From contig OZ024855.1 of assembly GCA_964017155.1 (NCBI GenBank), positions 56,737,435-56,801,434 of the forward strand: 64,000 bases of DNA, read 5' to 3'. Source of the stretch: Oasisia sp. SBJ-2009 (taxonomy: Eukaryota; Annelida; Polychaeta; Sabellida; Siboglinidae). This document shows positions 10,019 through 23,500 of the stretch, one piece after another (position 1 is the first letter of the stretch; each line of letters begins with the position of its first letter). A program made the translations under genes and the position numbers. Below the pieces are notes generated by a model. The model did not search any database. It saw only the letters and a program-made list of their open reading frames with translations, and had not been told where the DNA came from.

Positions 10019-13000
10019 ATGTCATCTGACAAGTCCCGGTTCCTCCTCCTGTATGGGTCACAGACAGGGCAGGCGCAGGGCATCGCGGAGGAGATTGCTG
10101 ACAGGGCCACGGAGCAGGGGCTCACGGCCGAGTTACGATGTCTTGGCCTCACCGAGAAACGAGTAGGTACCAAATGTGATCACCTACACTTGTGGGACTG
10201 ATATGAATTAATAACCTCACTTTATAAAAGTAAATCAGTATCGGTTAGTGACTATGTGCTTCGAGTGATATTCACTTTGGCACATTTTATATGTGGTATT
10301 CAACAGACATAGGGTCAAAAACATTGAAATGTAAAATTACAAATACTCTTGAGGAATTCATATACAACTAAGATACTTTTAAAAAGAAGTATTTAAATGC
10401 AAATACATTGGAAATTATTTCAAATACTTTTCATTTTCAGGATATATTACTATATGTAGAAGATAAGCAAATCACACATTGAGACATCTAGTTTATAGGC
10501 ATAGTCAGTGGTTTGCTCATACACCCACAGTGACACCAGTGCTAGCAGGTCTTGTTATTGTTAACTACATCACAGTGACAACTGACTCAGAAACCTCCCT
10601 CCATAGAGGTAAAGGTCATAATCTGTTGTTTGTTAAATCAAGCCAGGAGAGCCATAATATAATACTTATATGTTGCCTTCCGAAGAGACAATGCTAATGA
10701 CTGCTAGGATCTTGTCAGGAAATATGACAGCTCAACTTGTAAGACAGCCTGGACACCATAATAACTATCTATTAAGCCGATATTGACCTTTGGTCACTGT
10801 TACTGTTAGGTGTTTATCTATCCTATAAACAAACAAAAGTTGTGGTCACTGCCATGGTCACAGGGGACACCTGCTGTCAAGTGTCTTCTTCGGTAATTAG
10901 CACTAATGGGTGAAAGACTCTTAACGTTACAATCAGTACTTGGGGGTAATTTTGAATGTTCAAAACTATTGGTTTGGTGAAAGGTGATTTGCAGTGAAGG
11001 TCATCAGTTTAGATTATATATGATTGTGAAACAGAACTGTTGATACTGACAGCGTATTTGAAAAAAGTATTTGAAAATGTCAAATACTTTACATTTAAAA
11101 ATAAATACTTTTTATTCCTAAATGTCAAATACAAATACTGTTTAAAAAGTATTTTAATATTTGACCCCATTTTTGGTATTCAATCATAATTTGGGTCCAT
11201 AATTGACCTATCCATCATGTGACCAGTTGCAGAGGAAACACTGTCAAGGGATCAGAAATATGCATTCTGAACACACTACATTTTGTTGTATATTTTATTG
11301 AAATTCGGGTTTCGGAAGAATCTTTATTACAGAAGCATTTAAGGGAACATTGAGAAATGTGACCAGTAAAGTTTGATCTAGGAGATTACATGCTATAATA
11401 GTAATGTGACTCATATATGTAACCTTTATCAGCATTGTCGGCAAAGGTTGCCGGAAGTCATGTAATTGTAACAAATCTGCAATAAATATTTCAGACTGTT
11501 GTCATTCTCTGCGATTTTATGTTCTTAACATATATCCACTTCAGTTAAAAGATTTTATTTTATTGTGGATGAAACACAATATAGGGGTCTTTTTCTCAAA
11601 CCAAGGAAAGTAGATGTCACATCTCCATTATCAGCCTGGAATCATGTATTGTATCTTCTTTTGTCATATTTGTTGATTATGCCTGTTTTTATGATTTATG
11701 CGATTCCAAAAATTAAGTATCTATCTATATATCTGTCTGTCTGTTGCCACACAGTTTTACCTGGAGCGGGAGACGTGTGCGGTGATCATTGTGTCAACGA
11801 CGGGAGACGGAGAACCTCCTGATACAGTTCTCAAATTTATGCGTCGAATCCGAAAGAAGACATTGCCTAGCAACTACATGGAACATCTCAACTTTACCCT
11901 CTTAGGTAAAACACTCGCTGCATTGTGTAAGGCGTTCAGACAAGAATACTATTGCTTTAATTTTAAGTGGCAGAGGTATGCATAATAAAGTTTGTTTATG
12001 ATTACTGGTAAACTTGTGTATAATGTGTATAATGTATATAATTTTATATGGTTTGTTGTACAGAGTTAAAGCAGAGCGGAAATGCTTGAACAACCACTGC
12101 CATAAAATACGAACAGTTAGAGGATGTGTGACCATCATTTAATGACTATGGAGCCATAGTATATTTTAGATAATTTTCCAAACTTTGGCACAGGTCGCCA
12201 CCATTACACTGAAACTGCATTTGATTTGACTAGCTCCCGTCTACCCGTAAATGTTTGATTTTTGATTTACTTCATAAAAATAAAGAATTTCATTAATATT
12301 GATGAAGTAATAATGCGGAAATTCTCAACGAAACATGCCTTCATTGAAGCTATTTGAAACGCACAGGAATCAGGAAATTCCCAAACAAAGGAATTCCCTA
12401 TTCAGCAAGTACAACACCATGCCATTGAAAAAGCTTTCTTTTGTATTAGATCCTTGTAATTTAACTTTTTACTTTGAACACATACAATATATTTATTGAT
12501 CTGTATAACGCTTACCATATATAATAAGATTAAAGGTACCATACTCTTGTTTTCCCACAGAAATCAATCGGACATTTACATTGAGTAGACAGGAGCAAGT
12601 CAAACCAAATGCAGGTTGAGCATACTATGGTTGTGACCGGTGGCCAGTGATATCAACATTTGATTATTTTAATATAGGCCATGACTCCACACTCATAAAA
12701 TCGTGGTCACGTATCCCCTAAAGGTTCTTATATTTAGGCAATGGTCATTACAGCCTTTCAGCCACTCTTTAGAGATTCAAAGTAACTGCCAGAATTTATT
12801 TATTTTAATACTAACGAGTGTTGCTTTTGCAGGGTTAGGAGACTCCAACTACACCAACTTCTGCAAGTGTGGCAAGACTCTTGATGCACGATTGCGACAG
12901 CTGGGGGCCACTCACTTCTACCCTGCTGGCTGGGCCGATGATGCTACAGGGTCTGTTCTCATTCCACGCATGCATGCACCCACTCATACACGCACACACA

Positions 13001-13071
13001 CATACACAAACACACACACACATGCATTCACACACACATGCATTCACACACACATGCATTCACACACACAT

Positions 13072-13135
<64 letters not shown>

Positions 13136-13188
13136 ACATGCACACACACAGACACATGCACACAATATATGCACACACACAGACACAT

Positions 13189-13248
<60 letters not shown>

Positions 13249-16200
13249 ACATGCACACACACAGACACATGCACACAATATATGCACACACACAGACACA
13301 TGCACACAATATATGCACACACGCACATGCACGCACACACAGACACATGCACACAACACATGCATGCACATATGCATACACATGCACATAAATGCAGTTT
13401 ATTATGCACACATACACACACACACACACACATGCATGCACGCCGCATGTACATACACATTACACACTTCATTGCGTCTCCTTCTGTCTCAGATTGGAGA
13501 TCGTCGCTGACCCTTGGATCAACGGTCTGTGGGATCCACTCAGACGGCAACTGAACCTTCAGCCAGGTGGCGCCAGCATAGAAAACGACTTCGGAAATAC
13601 GGACAAAACAAACATCAACTCTGATGTGGAGAAGATAGCAATGAACAACGGCAGAAATTCATCCAAAACAGATGCAACAAACACGCAGTGTGATTTAGCA
13701 GTACATGTAGAGAACAAGGAGGACACACCTGATGAAAAGTCAAATAGAAACACCGAGAACACGTCGAAGACATGGGAAGCCAGTATCATGTCTGACTCAC
13801 ACGCCTCGGACAAATGTGTCGGGGACATGACACTGGATGCCACTGGAGACAGGACAAAGGACACCACTGGAGACACAAAAAAGGACCCTACTGGAGATGT
13901 TTCTCTGGACAACAGCATTCGGAAGATAGATAACAAGGCAGTGACAGGGTCGCTGGTTCAGTCTCTTCCTCCTCTATCGGAGAGTGACCTGTCGTTGCCA
14001 ATGTGTCCATCCCGGTATCTTAGCATCATCTACCATGAAGATAAGTCACTGGTAAGTTGCCTTGGAAATGGATGACAAGATAGTGATCTTGTCTTAGACT
14101 CTTAGTTTGCTGTGATCTTCACAGACAGATTCAAATTCAAAATCATAGAAATATGTTGTAGTTAGTTAAACATCAGAGACTTGTTTAAACGTAAAGAGAT
14201 GTAAAAAAAACATTGAACATATTCCTAATGTTTTTATGTAAATATCTACCAAATTACTGTTTGTACACATGAAAGGGTTGTAGAATTTTAATATTGATGA
14301 TTTATAGCTAACAGTGTAATACTAATAATAATTGGGTTTCTGTGATAATTTTGAGGAAATAAAAATGAGATGTATTAATCGTTCTTTGTAGTCATACTCG
14401 TGATAATTGTGGGCAACTGTTTTGAGTAACCATACTTGTACTAGATTACATTGGTAAATAAAACCAATCATAATCGATTACATTACAAAAGGAATTGTAA
14501 TCATATCCTTGGTTACATTTGTTTATTCTGGTCATACAATGGCAAGCAAATATATTTGACGGATCACTGTATTAGACATCTGGAAATGGCAATACCAGAC
14601 GTAATGTAATAAAACTATCAGTAATTGAGCTATTACTTTTTCTTACTACTGAACATTTCAGGTGTGTAAACATTCGTTTAGATTCCCCTAATTAACACCA
14701 TCACTCCCCAGAGAAGCCGCATCTCATACATACTGTAGTAGTACAAAGGTGTGAGTGACAGTCTCTGGGAAGTGTAGCTGTCAGCCTCCCCTACCAAGTT
14801 TTGTAATTTCAAAAACCATTCCACCTGTAGACAGTGTTTGCACTGCTAGCATGGTGTGAAGGATTGGCCATGATTCCTACCTCCTGAGTACAGGCTTACT
14901 GGTTAGCTGCTGTCTGTTATGTTTAAGGGTAAACCTGGACTCTGGACATTGACAAATGAGCCACCTTAGCAAACACTACTGTTGACCTCTGCCCTCTCTG
15001 GTGGTAGTAGGCACCTGGCCACTCTATTCTATGCTACTTGTAAGACTGAGATACAAAGGGACTGATAGGGCAGGTGGACAGTTAACTGCTAGACAAACAA
15101 TTGCACCACAAGTTTTGTCTGGTAGGTGATGAAATAGGTACACATGACATTCCCAATGTGCATCACTAGAAGCTTTATACTAATAACTGGACGCATGTGT
15201 GAGTTTGAATTAAATTGTTACTGAACACACAACTTGTTTTTTTTAATATGAAAGTTTTTTAAAAAAGAAATATGCTTTTAAAGAATATTTATTAGTTTTA
15301 TCAAAATGCCATGCTACCAAAATGTCTGTTACCAAGGGGTCCTATTACCAAAATGTCTGATACCAAAATGTCCTATTACTGAAACGTCCTATTACCAAAA
15401 TGTACAGTTACCAAAATGCACAGTTACCGAAATGTCCTGTTGCCAAAATGTCTCTTACCAAAATGTGCAATTACTGAAACGTCCTATTACCAAAATGTAC
15501 AGTTACCGAAATGTTCTGTTGCCAAAATGTCTCTTACCAAAACATCCATTACCAAAGTGTCCTTTATCAAAATGCCCGGATACCGAATAGTTTTTATCTA
15601 GATTTGGCACTGTATAAGTTTATTTATACCAATATAATATTTTTAAATAAGAGCCACGCTAAGTTGAGTACAGCAGAATATGATGTGTAATATAAGTCTC
15701 TAACAAGTGAGACCAAAATAAAACAACCAGCAGTAGAACAAGCCATATTTATATGCTTGGTATCCAGACATTTTATTCTGTTGTACTCAACTTAGCGTGT
15801 CTCTCATTTATTATATTTGAATAAATAAATAAACTTATACAGTGCCAAATCTAGTTAAAAACTATTCAGGGTGCTTTACATGTACGTGTCCTTACAAACA
15901 ATTATGTATAACTAAAATTTACTCTGCATCATAAAAGTGCATATCTAGACAGACTATATATAGAACACTAAAAAAACAAATATAAAAAGTCTTTTAAAAG
16001 GTAGAAGTAATGTTCTCTTCGATGCATTCACAAATTGTCTCTTCACTTAATTATCACTGCATCAGTTAAGGTATTGTATAAACTATTGTGTCTTTAAGGC
16101 AAAGAAATTATGATTACATGCTAAAGTCATCGTATAACTATTCAAGTACATTTGTTTTCTGATTAATTGTACTCATGCATAATTGTGGTAATCATACTCG

Positions 16201-19200
16201 TAATTGATTATAATAATTTTTATTTTGTATTGTAGTCACTGCATCTGTGAAATCAAATTGCTTCATTTGTACGGTGGCATGTCAATACCCTAAGGTTATT
16301 TTTCATATTATGGCTTGGTGTTTATTTTACGTTTGGATTATTTCTGTCATTGAAACATTTTTGTTATAAAACAATTGGTAAACTTGCTGCAAAATGTAAT
16401 TAATCAGTAATCAGGTCTACATTCAGTTTTTATATCATAATTGACGTTTGTCAACATATTTCTTTTAATCAGTATCACTTACATGGTCTGATTATGATGG
16501 GACAACACTTGTGAACATTTAAAATAATATTTTTCAATTTATAAGAGAAAATGTAATCAGTTACTGTTGCATTTGTAGGATGTAGACTCACTCCCACCAC
16601 AAAATGGCTGCCAGTTCCCCTCTGCACGGGCAGACGTTTCCATGGCAACCATTGTATCTGCGTCCAGGATGACGCATCAGGACGCTGTCAAGACCACTTT
16701 GAAAGTGGAATTAGACATCTCGGTAAGTTACTATACTTCAGTTATCAGAAGTAATGCCGATTTAATTGTTAGCATAATAACGTTTACTAAAAAAATCCTA
16801 TTTAAATTTATTTATTTTCTGTTTTGTTCTGGTAGTTTTTAGTTGTTAAATAATATCATACTGTTAATACTTAAATCAGTATGTGAGACAGCTGTGTGTT
16901 TAAACTGTTTAAACCTTTGTAGCTCGATGTATGGTCATGTTTGTGTATGTCACCCATTGACAGAAAGTATTCTCACACATTACCTGTAATTAATACCTGT
17001 TGGTTTCACTTCGTCAGTCTTGTGATTGGACGTATGAGCCAGGTGACTCGGTGGGCGTCCTGTGTCACAACAACGCCGAAGAAGTTGACAAACTCCTGGA
17101 GAGGTTTGTTGCTGACAACATAGATTTTGTAAAAATGTGGATTTTGTCATAGAATGAATTGTATAATTTCAACTAGCCTCAGATCCCTGGAGGTCAATCC
17201 TTACACTGGTGTGACATTGCTGTTTTCCAAATTTGTTTATCATACCAGAGTGTTGGGAATTTAGTTTTCTAAAAGAATGGCTGGATAGGTCATATGTTGG
17301 AATTTCATGGCGGTCTTCACTGCTGTTATTGAACAAATGGTGAAGTGCTGCTCTAATTCTCCTACATGTCAGTCATGTGAATGTAGATTAGTCACGTTGC
17401 TTGGCATTGAAATCTACTTAGATTTTACAACATCATATTACACTGTAGGCCTGCATCTTCACTGGAGCTGTGCGTTTTGTACCTGCATACTGTTGAACTG
17501 GTATTTTTAGACTTGTTTTAATAATCATAAAAACCAGTATTCCATACAGTTTATTACATAACCAACTGGTAATACTTTTGATTTTTCCGTGACCGTATTA
17601 AACCCGCAAAAGTCAAATGAAAGGCAAGATGTTCAACATATCCTGAACAAATGCACATCTGGAAGAGCTGATGGCACACATTCAGCAGTGGCACTAGTGG
17701 CACTAGTGGCACTAGTGGAATGTAACCGACTCTGGTGCATTTTTAGAAAAATTGATAGCGTAGCTTACACCGTATAAAATAATTGAAATGTCCCATGCAC
17801 TGTATAGAGCCATACAGACCACAGCTCAAGTCTTCACTATAAGTGATAATGTCAAAACGTACCTGGTATGAATGTGTTTGAAAAACAGCATGTGATAAAC
17901 TGTGTTTTTGTAGATTAGATGTGTCTGTGGAGCAGACCAACAAGGTGTGTTCATTCAGTGTTCTTCCTGAAACAAAGAAAAGAAATCCTGCCGTTCCCAG
18001 CTTTCTGGGCCCAAGAAGCACACTGCGTCACGCGCTGATGACTTGCTGTGAAATACGAGCTGTACCAAAGAAGGTGAGGCATAAGACACGCGTATTCATG
18101 GTTAGTTATGATTCATAGCCGAAGTAACATTTTACTTACTCCTGATTCAAGAGATTCAAGGACAGATTTTTACCCTTAGAGTATTTTGTACTGTCGGTCA
18201 TAAATTGGCAATAATAATTGTTGTAACACTTCATATAATTTGTACGAAATGGTTTATATGCATAAAACCGTCATTTATGAAATAGTTAAGAATAAAAGGT
18301 TTATGGTAATAGTTTTCATTGTATTAATATGAATATTACTGTTTTAAACAAAGGATTTGTATGCTTCCATAAAACTTTCACATTGATATTATTCTCATAA
18401 TACTATTATTGCAGCACTTTCATTGTAACAAAACAGTCCCAAATAGTTAGCAGTGCACCTGGGGTAGTACTTTTGAGTGAAACGTGAGATGTGAGATGCA
18501 TTGGAAGGCTTTTGACAAGTGGCTCCCGTCCTGATATCCACCACATAATAATGACACATACTGATGGCTGTGAGGTAACGTTTTCATCTTATTCACTTGC
18601 AACATTGGTGCTTGGAATGGAAGGACTTATATGTTGTGTAACTTTTCAGGCATTTCTCCGAACTCTCGTGGAATTCTGCGATGATCCGGTGGAGAAACGT
18701 CGTCTACAGGAGTTGTGTAGCAAACAGGGGGCGGGCGACTACACGAAGTACATACGCGAACCCACACTTTGTCTGCAGGATATACTTGCGGCGTTTCCTT
18801 CATGTTCCCCACCCATTGAAGTAGTGTTAGGTACGGCTGATGTACTTGTGGCGTTTCCTTCATGTTCCCCACCCATTGAAGTAGTGTTAGGTACGGCTGA
18901 TGTACTTGTGGTGTTTCCTTCATGTTCCCCACCCATTGAAGTAGTGTTAGGTACGGCTGATGTACTTGTGGTGTTTCCTTCATGTTCCCCACCCATTGAA
19001 GTAGTGTTAGGTACGGCTGATGTACTTGTGGTGTTTCCTTCATGTTCCCCACCCATTGAAGTAGTGTTAGGTACGGCTGATGTACTTGTGGTGTTTCCTT
19101 CATGTTCCCCACCCATTGAAGTAGTGAATCTAAATCTGAATGTCGTAAGGAGCCAACACTGGCGATAATATAGAACGGGTGAGTGTTAGTGTTAGGTAGA

Positions 19201-20470
19201 GCTGATGGAACATTTGTAATATGTGATCATTCTAGGGAGTTAGAGCTCCATCTATTTGGTTGTATAAGAAAATGTTTTGTGGGTAACTTCAATGTGGCCA
19301 TGTCAGTATATTTGAGCTGCTTGGGCGAACCTGGTTATCGAATTTCCTTTTTTTTATTTTGTGACAAGTTGAAACTGCCTAATATGAGCTGTGACTTATT
19401 TGTGAAAAATGTGTTATTCTTATATTCATAACAAGTTTAGACAGACAATAATTTTTGACAGCCCATTTGAAATTTGACAGGAAGTGGCACTCATTGCATC
19501 TCCTTGCACTTTCCCAAGTTACTCTATTTAATCAAATCAGAGTCACTTCTATCAATTATACTATGCACTCTTGTTCAAGTTTAAACCAACTGCACATATA
19601 ATTTTTACTATTCATGCACACAATTTCTGAAATCAGTAAACATGATTTGCTATAGGATAAAAAGTTGCAAAGGAAGTTTTAATTAATTCCATGTTCTAAT
19701 GTGAACCCAAACATGTCTCGGTAATCACAGAAAAAAACAACTTCAGCTTATTTGTTAGGAATTTAGTATGTCTTCTTTATCATTGTGGATATATACGCAG
19801 CATTTGTGATGCAGTTTGCCTGTTTCTTCCTAGAGCATCTCCCATGCCTACAAGCAAGAGCCTATTCTGCAGCCAGGTAAGTTATACCTGGTTACTCAAT
19901 AATAGTGTATTTTGTAAACAAATGTTTAGTGCATCTCATGTTGTTATTTTCAACCTATCGAATGTACTTGGTATATTTGGTATAGGTTTGATTGATAATA
20001 ATTTCACTAGTTTTGAACTGTTTTGCTGAACTTTCTAAACCTAATTGTAGGCTACTGTTTGGGTGTGTGTAAAATATATTTTATCCAGAAAGAAGTAGAT
20101 TGACATTGAGTGAATCAGTATGCAATATCACAACATTTTAGTGTATATTCATGGAGCGAATCAGTATGCAATATCACACCAAAATTATAGTTTCAATTTG
20201 CTTAGATTCAAGAACAGTTCCATAACTGATGTGAGCATTAGTGTTTCACTTCTCAACACTTGTGATTACTGTTGGTTTACATGTTAAAAAAGATTTTGGA
20301 ATACAGGATGTGCGGTTATTTTATATTGTTTATTGGAAATAAATTACCTGCTACCATGAGTGCAGTTCCATTGGCAGCAACCTTTAAGACATAATTTCCA
20401 AAGAAATACTGGTTTTTAACAAAGAGCCTGCCTCAAATTTGATTTACACAGTTTTAGTAAGTTATATGCA

Positions 20471-20552
<82 letters not shown>

Positions 20553-23500
20553 GTATATGTATGTATATATATATATATATATAAAACATTAATAGTTATA
20601 ATTTTATATACAATAATTTTGTGATTCATCTATTTCAAGTGTTTTACAACATTTTAATATAGACATTTGTTCTGTTCAGTCTCTTATAAAAAATTATTAT
20701 CTTGTGCAACAGGATGTTGTTACGTGTGAGTTTATTTATATCCCAGTTCACCCTTGGCTACACCTGGACGATTCACGTTTGTCTTCAACATCGTTGATTT
20801 CCCACAATGCAGTGGTCGTAGTGAACCTAGACATGGAGTCTGCACTGGTTGGCTGGACAAACTGACCAGATCACTGCAGGCGTTGACCCCTGACCTCAGC
20901 ACTGAGATGTCACAGCTTAACCTTAGCGAATCAATACAGGTGAAGGATATTTAATATTTATATTTAATCATTAGATATACCAGTGAAACTAAACAAATCA
21001 TGATCTAGTCTCACATTTATAGTACAATAAAAAGAAACACAAAACACATCAACACAACACACATAGCACATCAACACAACACATAGAACACATCAACACA
21101 ACACACAGAGCACATCAACACAACACACAGAGCACATCAACACAACACACATAACACATCAACACAACACACAGAACACATCAACACAACACACAGAACA
21201 CATCAACACAACACACATCAACACAACACACATAACACATCAACACAACACACAGAACACATCAACACAACACACAGAACACATCAACACAACACACATC
21301 AACACAACTCACAGAGCACATCAACACAACACACAGGACACATCAACACAACACACAAAACACATCAACACAACACACAGCACCCATCAACACACAAAAC
21401 ACATCAACACGACACACAGAGCACATCAACACAACACACAAAACACATCAACACAACACACAAAACACATCAACACGACACACAGCACACATCAACACAC
21501 AAAACACATCAACACACAGCACACATCAACACAACACACAGAGCACATCAACACGACACACAAAACACATCAACACAACACACAGCACACATCAACACAC
21601 AAAACACATCAACACGACACACAGAGCACATCAACACAACACACAAAACACATCAACACAACACACAAAACACATCAACACAACACACAGAGCACATCAA
21701 CACAACACACAGAACACATCAACACAACACACAAAACACATCAACACAACACACAGAACACATCAACACGACACACAGAACACATCAACACAACACACAG
21801 AACACATCAACACAACACACAGAGCACATCAACACAACACACAAAACACATCAACACGACACACAGAACACATCAAGACAACACACAGAACACATTAACA
21901 CAACACACAGAGCACATCAACACAACACATGCACACGCATGCACACACACATGACAACAGCTAATCTCCTATCCCAACTGTAGCTTGTTTATTATTTTGT
22001 TGTTAGCTAAGTCTCATGTATCCACACACACTTCAGTTCCCGCGGTTCTTGGTCGAATAAACAAAACTTGTAGATTAAAATAATCTCCATAGCAATGTGC
22101 GTATCGCCAAACAAACTGATTATTGAACACCAGGTAAACAAGACGTGACTTTTTATGTAAACAAAACATTACTGTTATGTAAATTGTTACCGTAAATACA
22201 GGAATGTGTGTCTTGGTATTTGTTTGTATATCTGTAATTTTATGTATAATATATGTTTCTGCTGTAGGGATGTAGGGATAAATAAAATGCATCTCATCTT
22301 GGTAATATTGGATAGGCATACATCTACTGTCATGCTAGGTATTAATGTTTTTCGAGAGAAAAAAATGAATAATCTTGTTATTTATTTATTTCAGCAGTAT
22401 TTATAAACTTGTGCATTGCAGACACGATGTAACTCGTTTTTTTTTCACTTACACAATTCCCCAAAATGTGCATCATCTTCTAGAAATGGCTTCAGGATTT
22501 CATATATTGCCTGAATGAAACCTGACTTTGTTTTAGCCATGTGTTAGTTCAGTTTCAGTTGCATGCACACGTCAGTGTGAAACTTTCTCACAGATGTTTC
22601 GTTTGACAGATTGGCATCTACCCTCGAACCAACCTGCACTTCCACGCCCCGGCTGACCTTGCCGTGCCTCTCATTCTGATTGGCCCAGGCACTGGGGTGG
22701 CACCCTTCATTGGATTTCTTATGCACAGGTAACACAGACGAGGGGGAGAGACGTAGAGTATCATCCTCACATTTCTCACCTGGTACTCATCTTTACCCTA
22801 GGGGCCAAGTCTTCCCACTCCCATCTGTTTGGGGCAACTTCCATTCGCCCACAGGTTTTTGGCCAACCTCAATTCTCCCACTTGCTTTGGGGGCCTACCT
22901 CAATTCCCCCACAATTTTTGAAACTAACCTCCATTCTCCCGTAAGTTTTAGGGCCAGGCTCCATTGTACAACTAGTTTTGGGGCAACCTCCATTCTCCAA
23001 CTTGTTATGGCGCAAACCGCCATCCTTCTACCTGTTTTAGGGCCATTCTCAATCCTTCCTCCTGTTTTAGGACTTAACTTAATTTTCCCACTTGTTTTCA
23101 GGTCTACTGCAATTCTCCAACCTCTTTTTGGGCCTACCTCAATTCCTCTACTTGTTTTGGAGCCTACCTCAATTCCCCCATTTGTTTTGGCCAAACGTCT
23201 AATCTTCCTCCTGTTTTGTGGTCAACCTCCTTTCTACACAATATTTTAGCACATAGATATATTCCTTGTGTGACGACAACAAGGAATATATTTGCACAAG
23301 TCACTAGAAGTCTACTGTTCTTGAATTTTATGTTTTTGTTTGAGTACTCTCAAATGTTGTAGAATTTCACTGGATGTTCTTGAGTGTTCTTGAAAAGGAG
23401 TTCCATGTACGTACATCAAACACATTAGTGATGAATTGTCGACAACATTATTTCAGTAATATTTTGTCAAACGTTTGTCACCAATTAAAATTTTGCAAAA

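Noticed and set aside
12703..13554. 283-codon frame across the (CA)n tract
   Set aside because: It merges MTRR exon 3, a microsatellite and exon 4; only the exon parts are coding.
18627..19116. Minus-strand frames of 161 and 125 codons with 20-residue repeats
   Set aside because: Antisense shadow of the 60-bp repeat, whose length divisible by three keeps several frames open.
21024..21945. CRISPR-like regular repeats
   Set aside because: Units are contiguous without unique spacers and the genome is eukaryotic; this is a minisatellite. The same applies to the 17-, 46- and 60-bp arrays.
22680..23249. 189-codon frame after MTRR exon 11
   Set aside because: Starts inside exon 11 in the wrong frame and stays open only because of the period of the degenerate minisatellite.
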